This document shows, in pieces, positions 51,386 through 58,889 of a DNA stretch of 64,000 bases. The stretch is from Nonomuraea sp. NEAU-A123. GTDB lineage: Bacteria; Actinomycetota; Actinomycetes; Streptosporangiales; Streptosporangiaceae. Every line of letters starts with the position of its first letter. Position 1 is the first letter of the stretch. A model generated the notes under the pieces. It ran no database searches and was not told the DNA's origin. It was given only the letters and a program-made list of their open reading frames with translations. The translations under genes and the position numbers were made by a program. The DNA is taken from contig NZ_JAHFZZ010000008.1 in assembly GCF_018603905.1 (NCBI RefSeq), forward strand, positions 310,001 to 374,000, read 5' to 3'.

Positions 51386-51592
51386 TCAGCTGCAGTAGTT
51401 GTTGCTGTAGCTGTACCAGGTGCCGCAGTGGGTCACGCAGGCACTGTTGGTCGAGCAGACGCGGCCGAAGCATACGCCGCCGATGTACTTGTACTGCATG
51501 TACGAGTCCGGGGGGCAGCCCGCGTCGGCGGTGGTCTTGGGAAGCAGCACCTCGACGGCGCGGATGACGCGCCGGGTCACACTTTGGATCAC
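51386..51592 (-). CDS. Cysteine-rich precursor peptide (probable disulfide-bonded exported peptide)
   Basis: This 68-aa peptide starts at GTG 51592 with AAGGAG five bases upstream. Residues 1-24 form a basic amphipathic leader (MIQSVTRRVIRAVEVLLPKT) ending Ala22-Asp23-Ala24, a signal-peptidase AXA site. Residues 25-68 form a Tyr/Ser/Gly-rich core with six Cys at 26, 41, 46, 52, 56 and 67 (spacing 14-4-5-3-10), enough for three disulfides. The leader lacks a true Sec-type hydrophobic core. I recognise no bacteriocin family. Neighbours are two thioredoxin-like proteins, MauE, an ABC exporter and an S26 peptidase. A precursor role is inferred from size, cysteines and context. Confidence 0.82.
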   Translation of the reverse strand: MIQSVTRRVIRAVEVLLPKTTADAGCPPDSYMQYKYIGGVCFGRVCSTNSACVTHCGTWYSYSNNYCS

Positions 51593-51706
51593 GGTTTCTC
51601 CTTGGGGTGAGGTGATCTATTTCCACACACGGGCCGAGCGCCACCGAGAAAGGGTCGAACGCGGCGGGCGCGGCCCGCGAGGGCATGGGGGGTGGCCTTC
51701 GGGAGG

Positions 51707-52258
51707 CTAGGGGGCTACCAGCTCGGACCGCAGGGCGGCGAGGCCCGCGCCCGCCGTGGTCACCATGCTGTCGGGTCCGTACCAGGCGTAGCTCGGGTAG
51801 TGCTTGGCTCCGTACCGCCTCGACAGCTCGGCCTCCGCGTCCTCGGCGATCACGATGTCCATCACGTCGTTGAGCATCGCGGCCAGCTCGCTGTCAGCTG
51901 AGTCGTCTCCGTGGACGATCGCCAAGGACGTCCCTCCGGCGGCCCGCAGCCGCTCGGCGTGCCCGGCGAAGAGGGGCACGGCCTCGACGCAGGCCTTGCA
52001 GGTGAGCGAGAAGAATCCGACCAGGGTCTCCTTCCCGAGCAGAGTGCGCTCCGTCACCGCGGTGCCGTCGAGGCTACGGGCGGAGAAGCTCGGAATCCGA
52101 TCGATCATCCGGACATTGGACGCGGCTCCCACAGCGGGGAAGCCCTGACCGCCATTGGCCTCCGCCTCTCGCCATCGACGGAGCACGACCAGAAGAATCG
52201 CCAGGTTGAGTACGCTGACGACGCCGACCAGCACCAGCCCCACTACAGCGAATATCAC
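51707..52258 (-). CDS. Membrane-anchored thioredoxin/TlpA-like protein (first gene of the operon)
   Basis: This 183-aa protein starts at GTG 52258 with GGAGAGG upstream; this start aligns it with its paralogue at 50098 (both begin with a V/AGLVLV-type helix and end it at RRWR). After the membrane anchor comes a redoxin domain with CxxC active site CKAC (Cys87, Cys90) in FFSLTCKACVEAVPLF. The two paralogues differ in the dipeptide between the cysteines (KA, SG), which usually tunes redox potential, so one could act as oxidase and the other as isomerase or reductase. The peptide gene follows after 114 bp. Confidence 0.85.
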   Translation of the reverse strand: MIFAVVGLVLVGVVSVLNLAILLVVLRRWREAEANGGQGFPAVGAASNVRMIDRIPSFSARSLDGTAVTERTLLGKETLVGFFSLTCKACVEAVPLFAGHAERLRAAGGTSLAIVHGDDSADSELAAMLNDVMDIVIAEDAEAELSRRYGAKHYPSYAWYGPDSMVTTAGAGLAALRSELVAP

Positions 52259-52313
52259 GACATGGTCCTCTCCCAGACCTACGGGCACCGGTAGGCCGTG
52301 GCCACTCGCCGAT

Positions 52314-52341
52314 GATCTACCAAAATAGGGTCTGACCGCAA
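52314..52341 (-). promoter_or_regulatory. Putative promoter of the disulfide-peptide operon
   Basis: On the minus strand TTGCGG (52341-52336) and TAGATC (52319-52314) are 16 bp apart, fitting a housekeeping-type promoter with a leader of ~50 nt before GTG 52258. The -35 lies in the 15-mer TTGCGGTCAGACCCT (52327-52341), which is repeated upstream of the subtilase gene at 4542-4556. Confidence 0.45.
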
Positions 52342-52509
52342 TCCCGGATATTTACGCGTTGTCATGTTTTGTGGTTGGAGTGTCGCTGATTGTGATGCCT
52401 ACCTGGTGTCGGGGGCGACGATGCGAATGCATTGGTAAGGCGTTTTCCTCGGTGTAACGGGTGGTTCAACCTACGTTCCCGTCAAGGCCACCAGCACTAC
52501 CGTTGCGGC

Positions 52510-53370
52510 ATGACCACCCCGGCGGCGGAAGCCGACATCGACGACGACCTTGTCGACCGCCTGATCCGCGCGCAGCACCCGGATCTGGCGGGCCCGCTGA
52601 GCCTCGTCGCCAACGGCTGGGACAACGTCATCTACCGCCTGGGGACGGACCTGTCCGTACGCCTGCCGCGCCGCCAGGTCGCCGTCGACCTCATCGTCAA
52701 CGAGCAACGCTGGCTGCCGGTTCTGGCCGAATACGTCGAAGTCGCGCTGCCCATACCCGTCAGGGTCGGCGTACCCGGCGAGGGCTACCCGTGGCCGTGG
52801 ACGATCGCGCCCTGGTTCGAAGGCCGCACGGTTGCCGACGTGCCGTTGTCCGACCGCTCCGGCATCGCCGTCCCGCTGGCCGACTTCATGACCGGCCTCC
52901 ACCGGCCCGCACCACCTGACGCGCCGCGCAACCCCGTCCGCGGCGTCCCGCTCGCCGCCCGCGACGAAGCGGTACGACACCGCCTGCGGTCCATTCCCCG
53001 ATCAGCCGATCTCCTCCCCCTCTGGGAGAAACTGGCCGCCCTCCCGCCCTGGCAGGGCCCCGCGCTCTGGCTCCACGGCGACCCCCACCCGGGAAATCTC
53101 CTGTGCAATGGGGAAGGACTGGCGGCCGTCCTGGACTTCGGTGATCTCACCAGCGGCGATCCCGCCACCGACCTGGCCGCCGCGTGGCTGGTGTTCGACG
53201 AGAACGCGCGCGAGGTCTTCCGATCACGCGTGGACGCCGACGAGGTGACCTGGGAACGCGCAAGGGGCTGGGCCCTTGCCATAGGCACTGCTCTTGCCGC
53301 CCACTCGGCCGACAACCCGAGCATGGCGGCCATCGGCGAGCACGTCCTCGACCAGGTGCTTCTCACCTAG
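52510..53370 (+). CDS. Aminoglycoside-phosphotransferase (APH) family kinase
   Basis: This 286-aa protein starts at ATG 52510; no Shine-Dalgarno is visible and TACCGT lies 6 nt before it, so the message may be leaderless. Kinase-like fold: NGWDNVIYRLG (nucleotide loop), VDLIVNEQRWLP, LWLHGDPHPGNLLCN (catalytic Asp and Asn) and AVLDFGDLTSGDPATDLA (metal Asp). The family includes antibiotic kinases as well as choline and small-molecule kinases. This member is of the general metabolic/unknown group, and resistance cannot be claimed from sequence. Confidence 0.87.
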   Translation: MTTPAAEADIDDDLVDRLIRAQHPDLAGPLSLVANGWDNVIYRLGTDLSVRLPRRQVAVDLIVNEQRWLPVLAEYVEVALPIPVRVGVPGEGYPWPWTIAPWFEGRTVADVPLSDRSGIAVPLADFMTGLHRPAPPDAPRNPVRGVPLAARDEAVRHRLRSIPRSADLLPLWEKLAALPPWQGPALWLHGDPHPGNLLCNGEGLAAVLDFGDLTSGDPATDLAAAWLVFDENAREVFRSRVDADEVTWERARGWALAIGTALAAHSADNPSMAAIGEHVLDQVLLT

Positions 53371-53449
53371 AAGTCGGACCCCTGGACACGCAGTGCCCGT
53401 CAAGGGCCGAACAAGCTCGGACGCAGAGCACATTAAGGAGCCCCCATAA

Positions 53450-53893
53450 GTGGTGATCATCGCCCAGGAGACGTCGTTCGACGAGGCCGAGATGTTTGAG
53501 CTCTACGACTCGGTCGGCTGGCAGCCGTGGACGCGCGACGTCGCCCGGGTGTGCCGGAGTCTGGCCAACTCGCACCTGGTCATCACCGCCAGGGACGAGT
53601 CGGGCAAGCTGCTCGGCCTGGCGCGGACGGTGTCCGACGACGAGATCGTCTGCTACGTGCAGGAGCTGCTGGTCAACGCCCAACACCAGGGCGAGGGCAT
53701 CGGCCGCCGACTGCTGGAGCACCTCAAGGACCGGTACGCGCATTGCCGCTACTTCGTCCTCACCACCGACCACGAATCCACCCCGGAAGGCCCCGCGAAC
53801 CACGCCTTCTACCGCCGCCTCGACCTGATCGAGCACCACGAGCAGGGCCTGTCGGCCTTCGGCCTGCGGGTGCGGGACTTGCGGAGCCTCTAG
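53450..53893 (+). CDS. GNAT family N-acetyltransferase
   Basis: This 147-aa protein starts at GTG 53450, with AAGGAG at 53434-53439. It has a compact GNAT fold with FELYDSVGWQPWTRD at the start, VQELLVNAQHQGEGIGRRLL containing the acetyl-CoA motif A (Q-x-x-G-x-G/A), and ANHAFYRRLDLIEHHE at the C-terminus. It acetylates a small molecule or protein amine; the substrate is unknown. About 300 bp of DNA without a supported gene follow (53894-54192). Confidence 0.88.
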   Translation: MVIIAQETSFDEAEMFELYDSVGWQPWTRDVARVCRSLANSHLVITARDESGKLLGLARTVSDDEIVCYVQELLVNAQHQGEGIGRRLLEHLKDRYAHCRYFVLTTDHESTPEGPANHAFYRRLDLIEHHEQGLSAFGLRVRDLRSL

Positions 53894-54192
53894 ACCCGCC
53901 GACCCTTTTCCTTCGCTACCCGCCGCACGGTGGGGGAGGTCCCTTGGGGAAGAGAAGCAAAAGGCACGGTGAGCGACGGCGCCCCATCTCTCACCGCGTC
54001 GGCGGCTCCAGAGCGGCCGGCCGACGAGGCGGCACATGCGGAAAACAGGGCCGGCAGTCGCCATGGTCGTAATCTCGGAAGCGGATCGGGGCGTTTCTGA
54101 AGCCCGGGGCTGCGGAATCTCGGAAGTCCGGCGAGGAAAGGCCGTTATGCATGCATCCCGGGCACCTGGCCAGGCGCCCGGGAGACAGCCGG

Positions 54193-54548
54193 TCAAAGTA
54201 CGGCGGGGGCCGCCGCGTCACCGGATCTCAGAGCCGCCTCGACGATGCAGAGTGCCTCGCCCTCGTCGATACCGACGCTCGCCACGACGGCCGCATAGTC
54301 GGCGGCCGCCTGGCGGGCTCGTTCGCGGGCCGCCTCGCCGGCCGCTGACACGAACGACCCCGCCCGCCCCCGGGTCTCGATCAGCCCGGCCTCTTCCAGC
54401 TCCCGGTAGGCCCGGCCGACCGTGTTGACGGCCAGGCCGAGGTCGGCCGCGAGCCCACGGCCAGCGTACGGTCGTGGATCTGCCGGGCGAGCTGGGCCCG
54501 TAGCTGCTCGAACGGCGGCACCGGCGAGCCGGCGTCGATGACGATCAT
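54193..54548 (-). pseudogene. GntR (YtrA-type) regulator disrupted by a deletion/frameshift
   Basis: ATG 54548 opens a normal YtrA-like N-terminus (MIVIDAGSPVPPFEQLRAQL, ARQIHDRTLAVGS). The frame then breaks. In the next frame it resumes with DLGLAVNTVGRAYRELEEAG, LIETRGRAGSFVSAAGEA and so on to TGA at 54195-54193. The RLPTVRxLA part of the HTH expected between the halves is missing, so about 30 bases plus the frame are lost. DNA binding should be destroyed. The start overlaps the stop of the upstream membrane gene (TGATG). Confidence 0.82.
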
Positions 54549-55342
54549 CAGACGCCCATCACGTGCCGCGCCATGGCCGCGGCACACGGCGTCCTGACCT
54601 GGACCGCGATGTAGGCGGCGAGTCCCAGCAGCACGAAGCCGATGGAGGCGGCGTTCCACCAGTCGGGCGCGGACCCGAACAGCAACACCATCGGCAGCGA
54701 CCACAGCGTGGTGGGCGCGGTGCTGTCGCGCGCGTCCTCGACGCGCATGATGACGTCGGCCGTCAGTGAGACTTCGCCCTCGGCAACGACCGGCTGCGCC
54801 AGCAGCTCGCGCAGCTGCAGGGCCGCGCCGACGCCGACCCCGGCCACGGCGACCAGCAGCACGACGGCTGCCTGCCGCGCGGTGCCCTCGCCGACGACCA
54901 GCGCGCTCACACCCAGCGCGAACGCACCGGCGAAGGTGCCCGCCGCCAAGGCGGCGTACGGCCGCCCGAGCAGAGCCCGCCGCGCCAGCGCCACCCCGGC
55001 CCGCCGGTCGACGCGCCGTACCCAGGTGTCGAGCAGCGTCCGGACCACCAACAGCCCGACGATGAACGCGCCCAGGACCAGCACCTTCGTCGGCCCGTGC
55101 GACCCGAACCCGCCGAACGCGGAAGTGGCCGGCCAGTCAGAGACCTGCACCAGCGCGGCCCCGAGGATCAGCACAGCCGACAGGACACTGCCGAGGAGCC
55201 GCACCCGCCGCCGCACTGCCAGTCGCGCGGTCAACAACGGCGTCGGTGGGCCGTCGCCGAGGCCGTGCCGCAGCAGCCAGGTGCCCGCGCATCGAACGTC
55301 CGCCCGCCGCGGCCCGGCGCCCGGCATGGAGCTGTTCGTCAT
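54548..55342 (-). CDS. Multi-spanning membrane protein coupled to the GntR remnant
   Basis: This 264-aa protein starts at ATG 55342 behind AAGGAGAAGG. It has a cytosolic N-terminus (~60 aa with HGLGDGPPTPLLTARLAVRRR) and about six membrane helices from ~62 to ~255. It ends RHVMGV just as the GntR start begins. No known family is recognised. YtrA-type GntR regulators commonly sit beside membrane transport or DUF1648-like proteins. A large perfect inverted repeat upstream (55354-55401) is a likely operator. Confidence 0.68.
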   Translation of the reverse strand: MTNSSMPGAGPRRADVRCAGTWLLRHGLGDGPPTPLLTARLAVRRRVRLLGSVLSAVLILGAALVQVSDWPATSAFGGFGSHGPTKVLVLGAFIVGLLVVRTLLDTWVRRVDRRAGVALARRALLGRPYAALAAGTFAGAFALGVSALVVGEGTARQAAVVLLVAVAGVGVGAALQLRELLAQPVVAEGEVSLTADVIMRVEDARDSTAPTTLWSLPMVLLFGSAPDWWNAASIGFVLLGLAAYIAVQVRTPCAAAMARHVMGV

Positions 55343-55353
55343 GCCCTTCTCCT

Positions 55354-55401
55354 TTTGTCGCAAGCTTTGTATCAACATGTTGCGTCATAGCTTGCGACAA
55401 A
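55354..55401. promoter_or_regulatory. Large operator-like palindrome upstream of the membrane-protein/GntR pair
   Basis: A perfect 13-bp inverted repeat, tttgtcgcaagct (55354-55366) against agcttgcgacaaa (55389-55401), encloses a centred palindrome caacatgttg (55373-55382). It is AT-rich relative to its surroundings and lies 12-59 bp upstream of ATG 55342, where a GntR repressor would bind. The cognate regulator gene is broken. Confidence 0.65.
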
Positions 55402-56402
55402 GTCAACGGGGCCGACGAGGCGGGTACGCCGAAAGATGAACGCCAGGATCTCCACGCTTCGCCACCTCGCCCGCCAAGCGCCGGCACCGGCGATATCGCC
55501 CCCGCTACCACCCGGATATCGTCCGGGGCGTCACCGTACGCGCCAGAAACATGGGGCTTCCTCAGATTCGTCCGGCCGATCATCCTGGTGGGTGACGGCG
55601 ACCGCTCTGGCGATCTGGAGAGCCGATGACCGACGAGCAGTCCGTAAGCCCCTTCTCTTTTGATCTGGCATCGTTGACCTGCGGTTCGCCAGTTGTATCT
55701 GAAACTGGCTTAAGCCACTCACCGGCAACAACCGAAAGCTGACCCGCCGCGATGCCGCGAGCAGCATCGCGATCGGACGACACGCCCTCGGGCACCCGAT
55801 CCTGCGACGGACGGCACCGCCCCGCGACGGCCAGAGCGATCGACACGGGGGGCATCGGACCGTCTGGAGACGCGTGCGCAGCGCCCGACAGGGCACACGG
55901 TTGAGGACCCTTGGAACGGCCACTGTGGGCGCTGGGCGGCGTTTCGTCTGCCCTGCCAGGCGCCCACCTCGCGGCCCACCACGTCCAGTTCGCGGTCCGG
56001 GACGAAGGTACGAAGGTACGGCCGCTCGTGCAGGTCACCGATCCATGCGGCCACCGTGTCGGCCCGTATCGTCAGCGGATCGGCACCGACCAACCGCACA
56101 TCACCGCAGATGGTCCGCCAGCGCTCGACCGTACGCCGTGATCGTGTTCGGTGCGCGTCCGGTGTTGGCCGTGAACTGCAGCCACCGCCGCGTGCACCCC
56201 TACCCGGCGGCCAGGGGGTACTTGTCTCCAACACAGGTCGCCCAGATTCCCAAACAAGGCCCCCGATGAGCGCGCTCACCCATCGGGGGCCAGGTCCGGC
56301 CTGGAGCCACGGGGGAAGATCCCAGCCGGACGTTTCGGCGACGGCTCCGCCACTCCCCCTCCTTGAGAAGGCGGAGCCGCCTGACCCTGACTGATTGAGC
56401 GT
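55402..56402. other. One-kilobase region of degraded sequence, possibly an integrase remnant
   Basis: No intact gene is supported here. On the minus strand at about 56160-56000 a fragment reads TVERWRTICGDVRLVGADP then LTIRADTVAAWIGDLHERP, which resembles the N-terminal core-binding domain of tyrosine recombinases. The rest of such a gene cannot be followed and the frame is lost. Short dyads are present at 55688-55709 (gccagtt-N8-aactggc) and 55706-55717 (tggcttaagcca). Low confidence. Confidence 0.3.
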
Positions 56403-56891
56403 TCAGCCAGAGCCGCGTCCGCCGGCCGATCCGGAGACCGGTTCGGGAGCGGACGAATCAAGGGAAGACGGGACGGCCCGAATGGCGCACCAGACGGTAC
56501 GGCCAAGCCCACGCCCGTGCTCCCGGGTCCCCCAGTCCTGGGAGATCTCACGGACGATCAGCAGCCCACGACCATCCTCCGCCTCCGGCTCCTGCCGGAT
56601 ATGCGGGCCGGAAAAGGCGGAACCTGGGTCACGCACCTCCACATAGACCATGTCCTCCGTCGTGGTGACGGTGAGGCTGATGAAGTCGTACGGCCTGGCG
56701 GCGGAATGCCGGAGCGCGTTCGTCACGAGCTCGGACGCCGCCAGCACGGCGTCGTCGACACAAGGGTGATGGCCTCCGAGCCATCTGCGCACTTCGGAGC
56801 GGGCATGCGAGACGGACTCGCGAATGCCCACGAGATGGATCGAACCGAGGACCCTCGGCTCCGCGCTCGCTGCTTTCATAACTTCACCCAC
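56403..56891 (-). CDS. RsbW/HATPase-type ATP-binding regulatory protein
   Basis: This 162-aa protein starts at GTG 56891 or ATG 56879 (MKAASAEP). It has a GHKL/HATPase_c_2 fold: VDDAVLAASELVTNALRHS (N-box), VYVEVRDPGSAF (G1 box) and GRGLLIVREISQDWGT (G2 box). The family comprises anti-sigma factor kinases and, in actinomycetes, small ATPases paired with DUF5753/DUF397 proteins, as here. It is divergent from the HTH-DUF5753 gene across a dyad at 56937. Its likely partners are the two downstream proteins of that module. Confidence 0.9.
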   Translation of the reverse strand: MGEVMKAASAEPRVLGSIHLVGIRESVSHARSEVRRWLGGHHPCVDDAVLAASELVTNALRHSAARPYDFISLTVTTTEDMVYVEVRDPGSAFSGPHIRQEPEAEDGRGLLIVREISQDWGTREHGRGLGRTVWCAIRAVPSSLDSSAPEPVSGSAGGRGSG

Positions 56892-56936
56892 TTGAAGAAG
56901 TCGGCCTCGATCGACCTTCCAACCATCCCAAACCTT

Positions 56937-56953
56937 GACTACAATTAGTAGTC
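56937..56953. promoter_or_regulatory. Dyad in the promoter between the ATPase and HTH-DUF5753 genes
   Basis: The sequence gactac-aatta-gtagtc is a perfect 6-bp inverted repeat with an AT-rich spacer, followed by TTGAC at 56956. It is centred in the divergent promoter and is a good candidate operator for the DUF5753 HTH protein. Confidence 0.5.
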
Positions 56954-57027
56954 AGTTGACTTCGTTACGCCATCAACCGTTTCGATGAAAGCTCTGTTGA
57001 AACGGTGGCGCTCCCCCTGGAGGTCAG

Positions 57028-57852
57028 GTGCCGAAAGAAAGCGAGCTATGCCCCACTGATTCCCCGACCGCACTCTTCGGCTTCGAGCTGCGGCGACACC
57101 GCAAGGCCCGAGGCTGGTCCCAGATCCGCCTGTCGAAAGCGGTGTCCTACTCCGTCGGCACGATCAGCATGATCGAGACAGCCAGACGGTCACCGACGGA
57201 GGAGTTCGCCCGCCACTGCGACGAAGCGCTTGAGGCGGAAGGAGCGCTGATGCGACTTTGGCCGATGGTCAGCCATGCATCGGCTCCCCCGTGGTTCAGG
57301 CCCTGGCTCGACGTGGAGGCAACGGCGGAGGCGATCCGAACCTGGGAGCCGCTGACCGTGCCCGGCCTGCTCCAGACCGAGGATTACGCCCGGGCGATGC
57401 TGAGCGGGGAACCCGGTGTGACATCGGAGGAGATCGAGAGCCATGTGATTGCACGCATGGAGCGCCAGTCAATCCTCCGGCGACCCAAGCCCCCCATGCT
57501 CTGGGTAGTCCTCGACGAGGGAGTCCTGCACCGCCCGATCGGCAACCCCGCGGTGATGGCGAACCAACTCGCGCATCTACTCGAAATCGGCCAGGCGCCC
57601 CGGATCACCATCCAGATCCTCCCGCTCAGCGCCTACTCCACAACCGGACTTCTCGGTGGCTTCGCCATCACTCAAGCACATGGAACCCCCGACACGGCAT
57701 ATGTCGAAGCCGCTTCCAACGCCCAGGTAACCGACTGGACAGAGAGCGTCAGAACCCTAGCATTCAGATATGAGGGGATTCGCTCCGAAGCACTTTCTCA
57801 GCGCGAATCCATAAGCTTGATCAAGGAGGCGATGCAGCGATGGACGAGCTGA
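57028..57852 (+). CDS. HTH regulator of the DUF5753 (Scr1/WhiJ-like) family
   Basis: This 274-aa protein starts at GTG 57028 with GGAGGTC upstream. An XRE HTH at ~15-70 (FELRRHRKARGWSQIRLSKA, SYSVGTISMIETARR) is followed by a DUF5753 domain (~95-270, with TWEPLTVPGLLQTEDYARAM, ERQSILRR, ITIQILPLS, GLLGGFAI). Such proteins form the regulatory part of WhiJ/AbaA-like modules with a DUF397 partner and a small ATPase that control development or antibiotic synthesis. Its end overlaps the DUF397 gene by 13 nt. Confidence 0.93.
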   Translation: MPKESELCPTDSPTALFGFELRRHRKARGWSQIRLSKAVSYSVGTISMIETARRSPTEEFARHCDEALEAEGALMRLWPMVSHASAPPWFRPWLDVEATAEAIRTWEPLTVPGLLQTEDYARAMLSGEPGVTSEEIESHVIARMERQSILRRPKPPMLWVVLDEGVLHRPIGNPAVMANQLAHLLEIGQAPRITIQILPLSAYSTTGLLGGFAITQAHGTPDTAYVEAASNAQVTDWTESVRTLAFRYEGIRSEALSQRESISLIKEAMQRWTS

Positions 57853-58052
57853 CCCAGGATCTACGGGCAGCCACATGGATCAAGTCTTCCTACTCGGGCA
57901 GCAACGGGGGCAACTGCGTTGAGGTTGCGGATCTATCCGGCGGACACCGAGGCATCCGTGACAGCAAAAATCCCACCGGTCCAGCCCTCATCTTCACCCC
58001 CGGCGAATGGAGCGCCTTCATCGGCGGCGTGAAGGACGGCGAGTTCGACTAA
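57840..58052 (+). CDS. DUF397 protein (copy 1)
   Basis: This 70-aa protein starts at ATG 57840 inside the end of the HTH gene. Signature: ATWIKSSYSGSNGGNCVEVA, then GIRDSKNPTGPALIFTPGEW and AFIGGVKDGEFD, the full DUF397 fold. It is an acidic partner or antagonist of the DUF5753 regulator. A second, closely related copy lies at 58566. Confidence 0.93.
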   Translation: MDELTQDLRAATWIKSSYSGSNGGNCVEVADLSGGHRGIRDSKNPTGPALIFTPGEWSAFIGGVKDGEFD

Positions 58053-58068
58053 CCAATAAGTCCTCAGG

Positions 58069-58106
58069 AAGGGAAGGCTCTCAACTCATGCGGGGAGTCT
58101 TCCCTT
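58069..58106 (+). terminator. Terminator after DUF397 copy 1
   Basis: Stem aagggaaggctc (58069-58080) against gagtcttccctt (58095-58106) with one G-T pair and a 14-nt loop. A similar hairpin follows the second DUF397 gene, so the terminator was duplicated with the gene block. Confidence 0.65.
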
Positions 58107-58225
58107 GATCCGTAAGACGACCGGAATCCGCCGCACGGCCTGCTCTATGTCGTCATCGGCCGCTTGACCTGCACCCCGCGCGATGGGCATCGCGAGACGG
58201 TATCCGAGAGCGCACCTGCACTCCC

Positions 58226-58568
58226 CGCCCCTCCCATACTCCGAGTAGCCCTCGACAAGAGAGTTCCGGACCACCCGATCGGCAACTCCGCAGTGATGGC
58301 CGCACAGCTCGCGCACCTTCTTGACGTCGGCTAGGCGCCCCGGATCACCATCTAGATCCTCCCGCTCAGCACCTAGCTCCTCTCGGGGGCTTCGCCATCA
58401 CTCAAGCACACGGAACCCCTGACACGGCGTACGTCGAAACTGCTTCCAACACCCAGATAACCGACTGGACAGCTAGCGCCAGGACCCTAGCATTCAGGTA
58501 TGAGGGGATTCGCTCCGAAACACTGTCCCAGCACGAGGCCCTGGAAACGAGGAGAAGCTGCAGCGATG
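58226..58568 (+). pseudogene. Decayed second copy of the DUF5753 regulator (3' part only)
   Basis: The DNA aligns with 57485-57842 of the intact gene (shared cctcgac, ccgatcggcaac, gcgccccggatcaccat, atcctcccgctcagc and ttcgccatcactcaagcac segments). It has lost the HTH and the N-terminal two-thirds, and carries in-frame amber codons: CAG to TAG at 58332-58334 and 58353-58355, then another TAG within a small deletion near 58375. It is a relic of a tandem duplication of the DUF5753-DUF397 block. Confidence 0.85.
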
Positions 58569-58778
58569 AACGAGCTGACCCGTGAACTAGACACAGCCAC
58601 ATGGCGCAAGTCCACCCGATCAGGACCCGATGGCGGCAACTGTGTCGAGGTCGCCGAACTCTCCGGAAAGCGCCGAGGCGTCCGCGACAGCAAGAACCCA
58701 TCCGGGCCAGCGCTGGTCTTCACCCCCGGCGAATGGGACGCCTTCATCGGCGGCGTGAAGGACGGCGAGTTCGACTAA
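58566..58778 (+). CDS. DUF397 protein (copy 2)
   Basis: This 70-aa protein starts at ATG 58566 and has the same length and layout as copy 1 (ATWRKSTRSGPDGGNCVEVA, GVRDSKNPSGPALVFTPGEW, AFIGGVKDGEFD). Unlike its decayed upstream partner it has no stop or frameshift, so it may still be selected, perhaps acting with the intact regulator at 57028. Confidence 0.9.
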   Translation: MNELTRELDTATWRKSTRSGPDGGNCVEVAELSGKRRGVRDSKNPSGPALVFTPGEWDAFIGGVKDGEFD

Positions 58779-58791
58779 TCAATCTGCTCCT

Positions 58792-58830
58792 AGGAAGAGA
58801 AGACTCCCAACTCCCACGGGAAGTCTTCCT
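58792..58830 (+). terminator. Terminator after DUF397 copy 2
   Basis: An imperfect stem joins aggaagagaagactccc (58792-58808) and gggaagtcttcct (58818-58830), followed by TTTGAT. It is paralogous to the hairpin at 58069. Confidence 0.6.
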
Positions 58831-58889
58831 TTGATCTCTAAGATGACCGAAACCCGCCGCGAGAAATTTAGAGCATCCCACTGAACGCA

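Noticed and set aside
50676..51398. Plus-strand open frames over the MauE-like and peptide genes
   Set aside because: The minus-strand genes have recognised domains, ribosome sites and coupling; the plus-strand translations are low-complexity.
51360..51686. Alternative longer frame overlapping the six-Cys peptide gene
   Set aside because: It has no ribosome site and only scattered residues without pattern, whereas the 68-aa frame has a strong Shine-Dalgarno and organised cysteines.
47730..52258. Methylamine dehydrogenase (mau) cluster suggested by MauE/MauD-like genes
   Set aside because: No large or small dehydrogenase subunit, MauG or amicyanin is present; the 68-aa peptide is too short and lacks the tryptophan pair needed for the TTQ cofactor.
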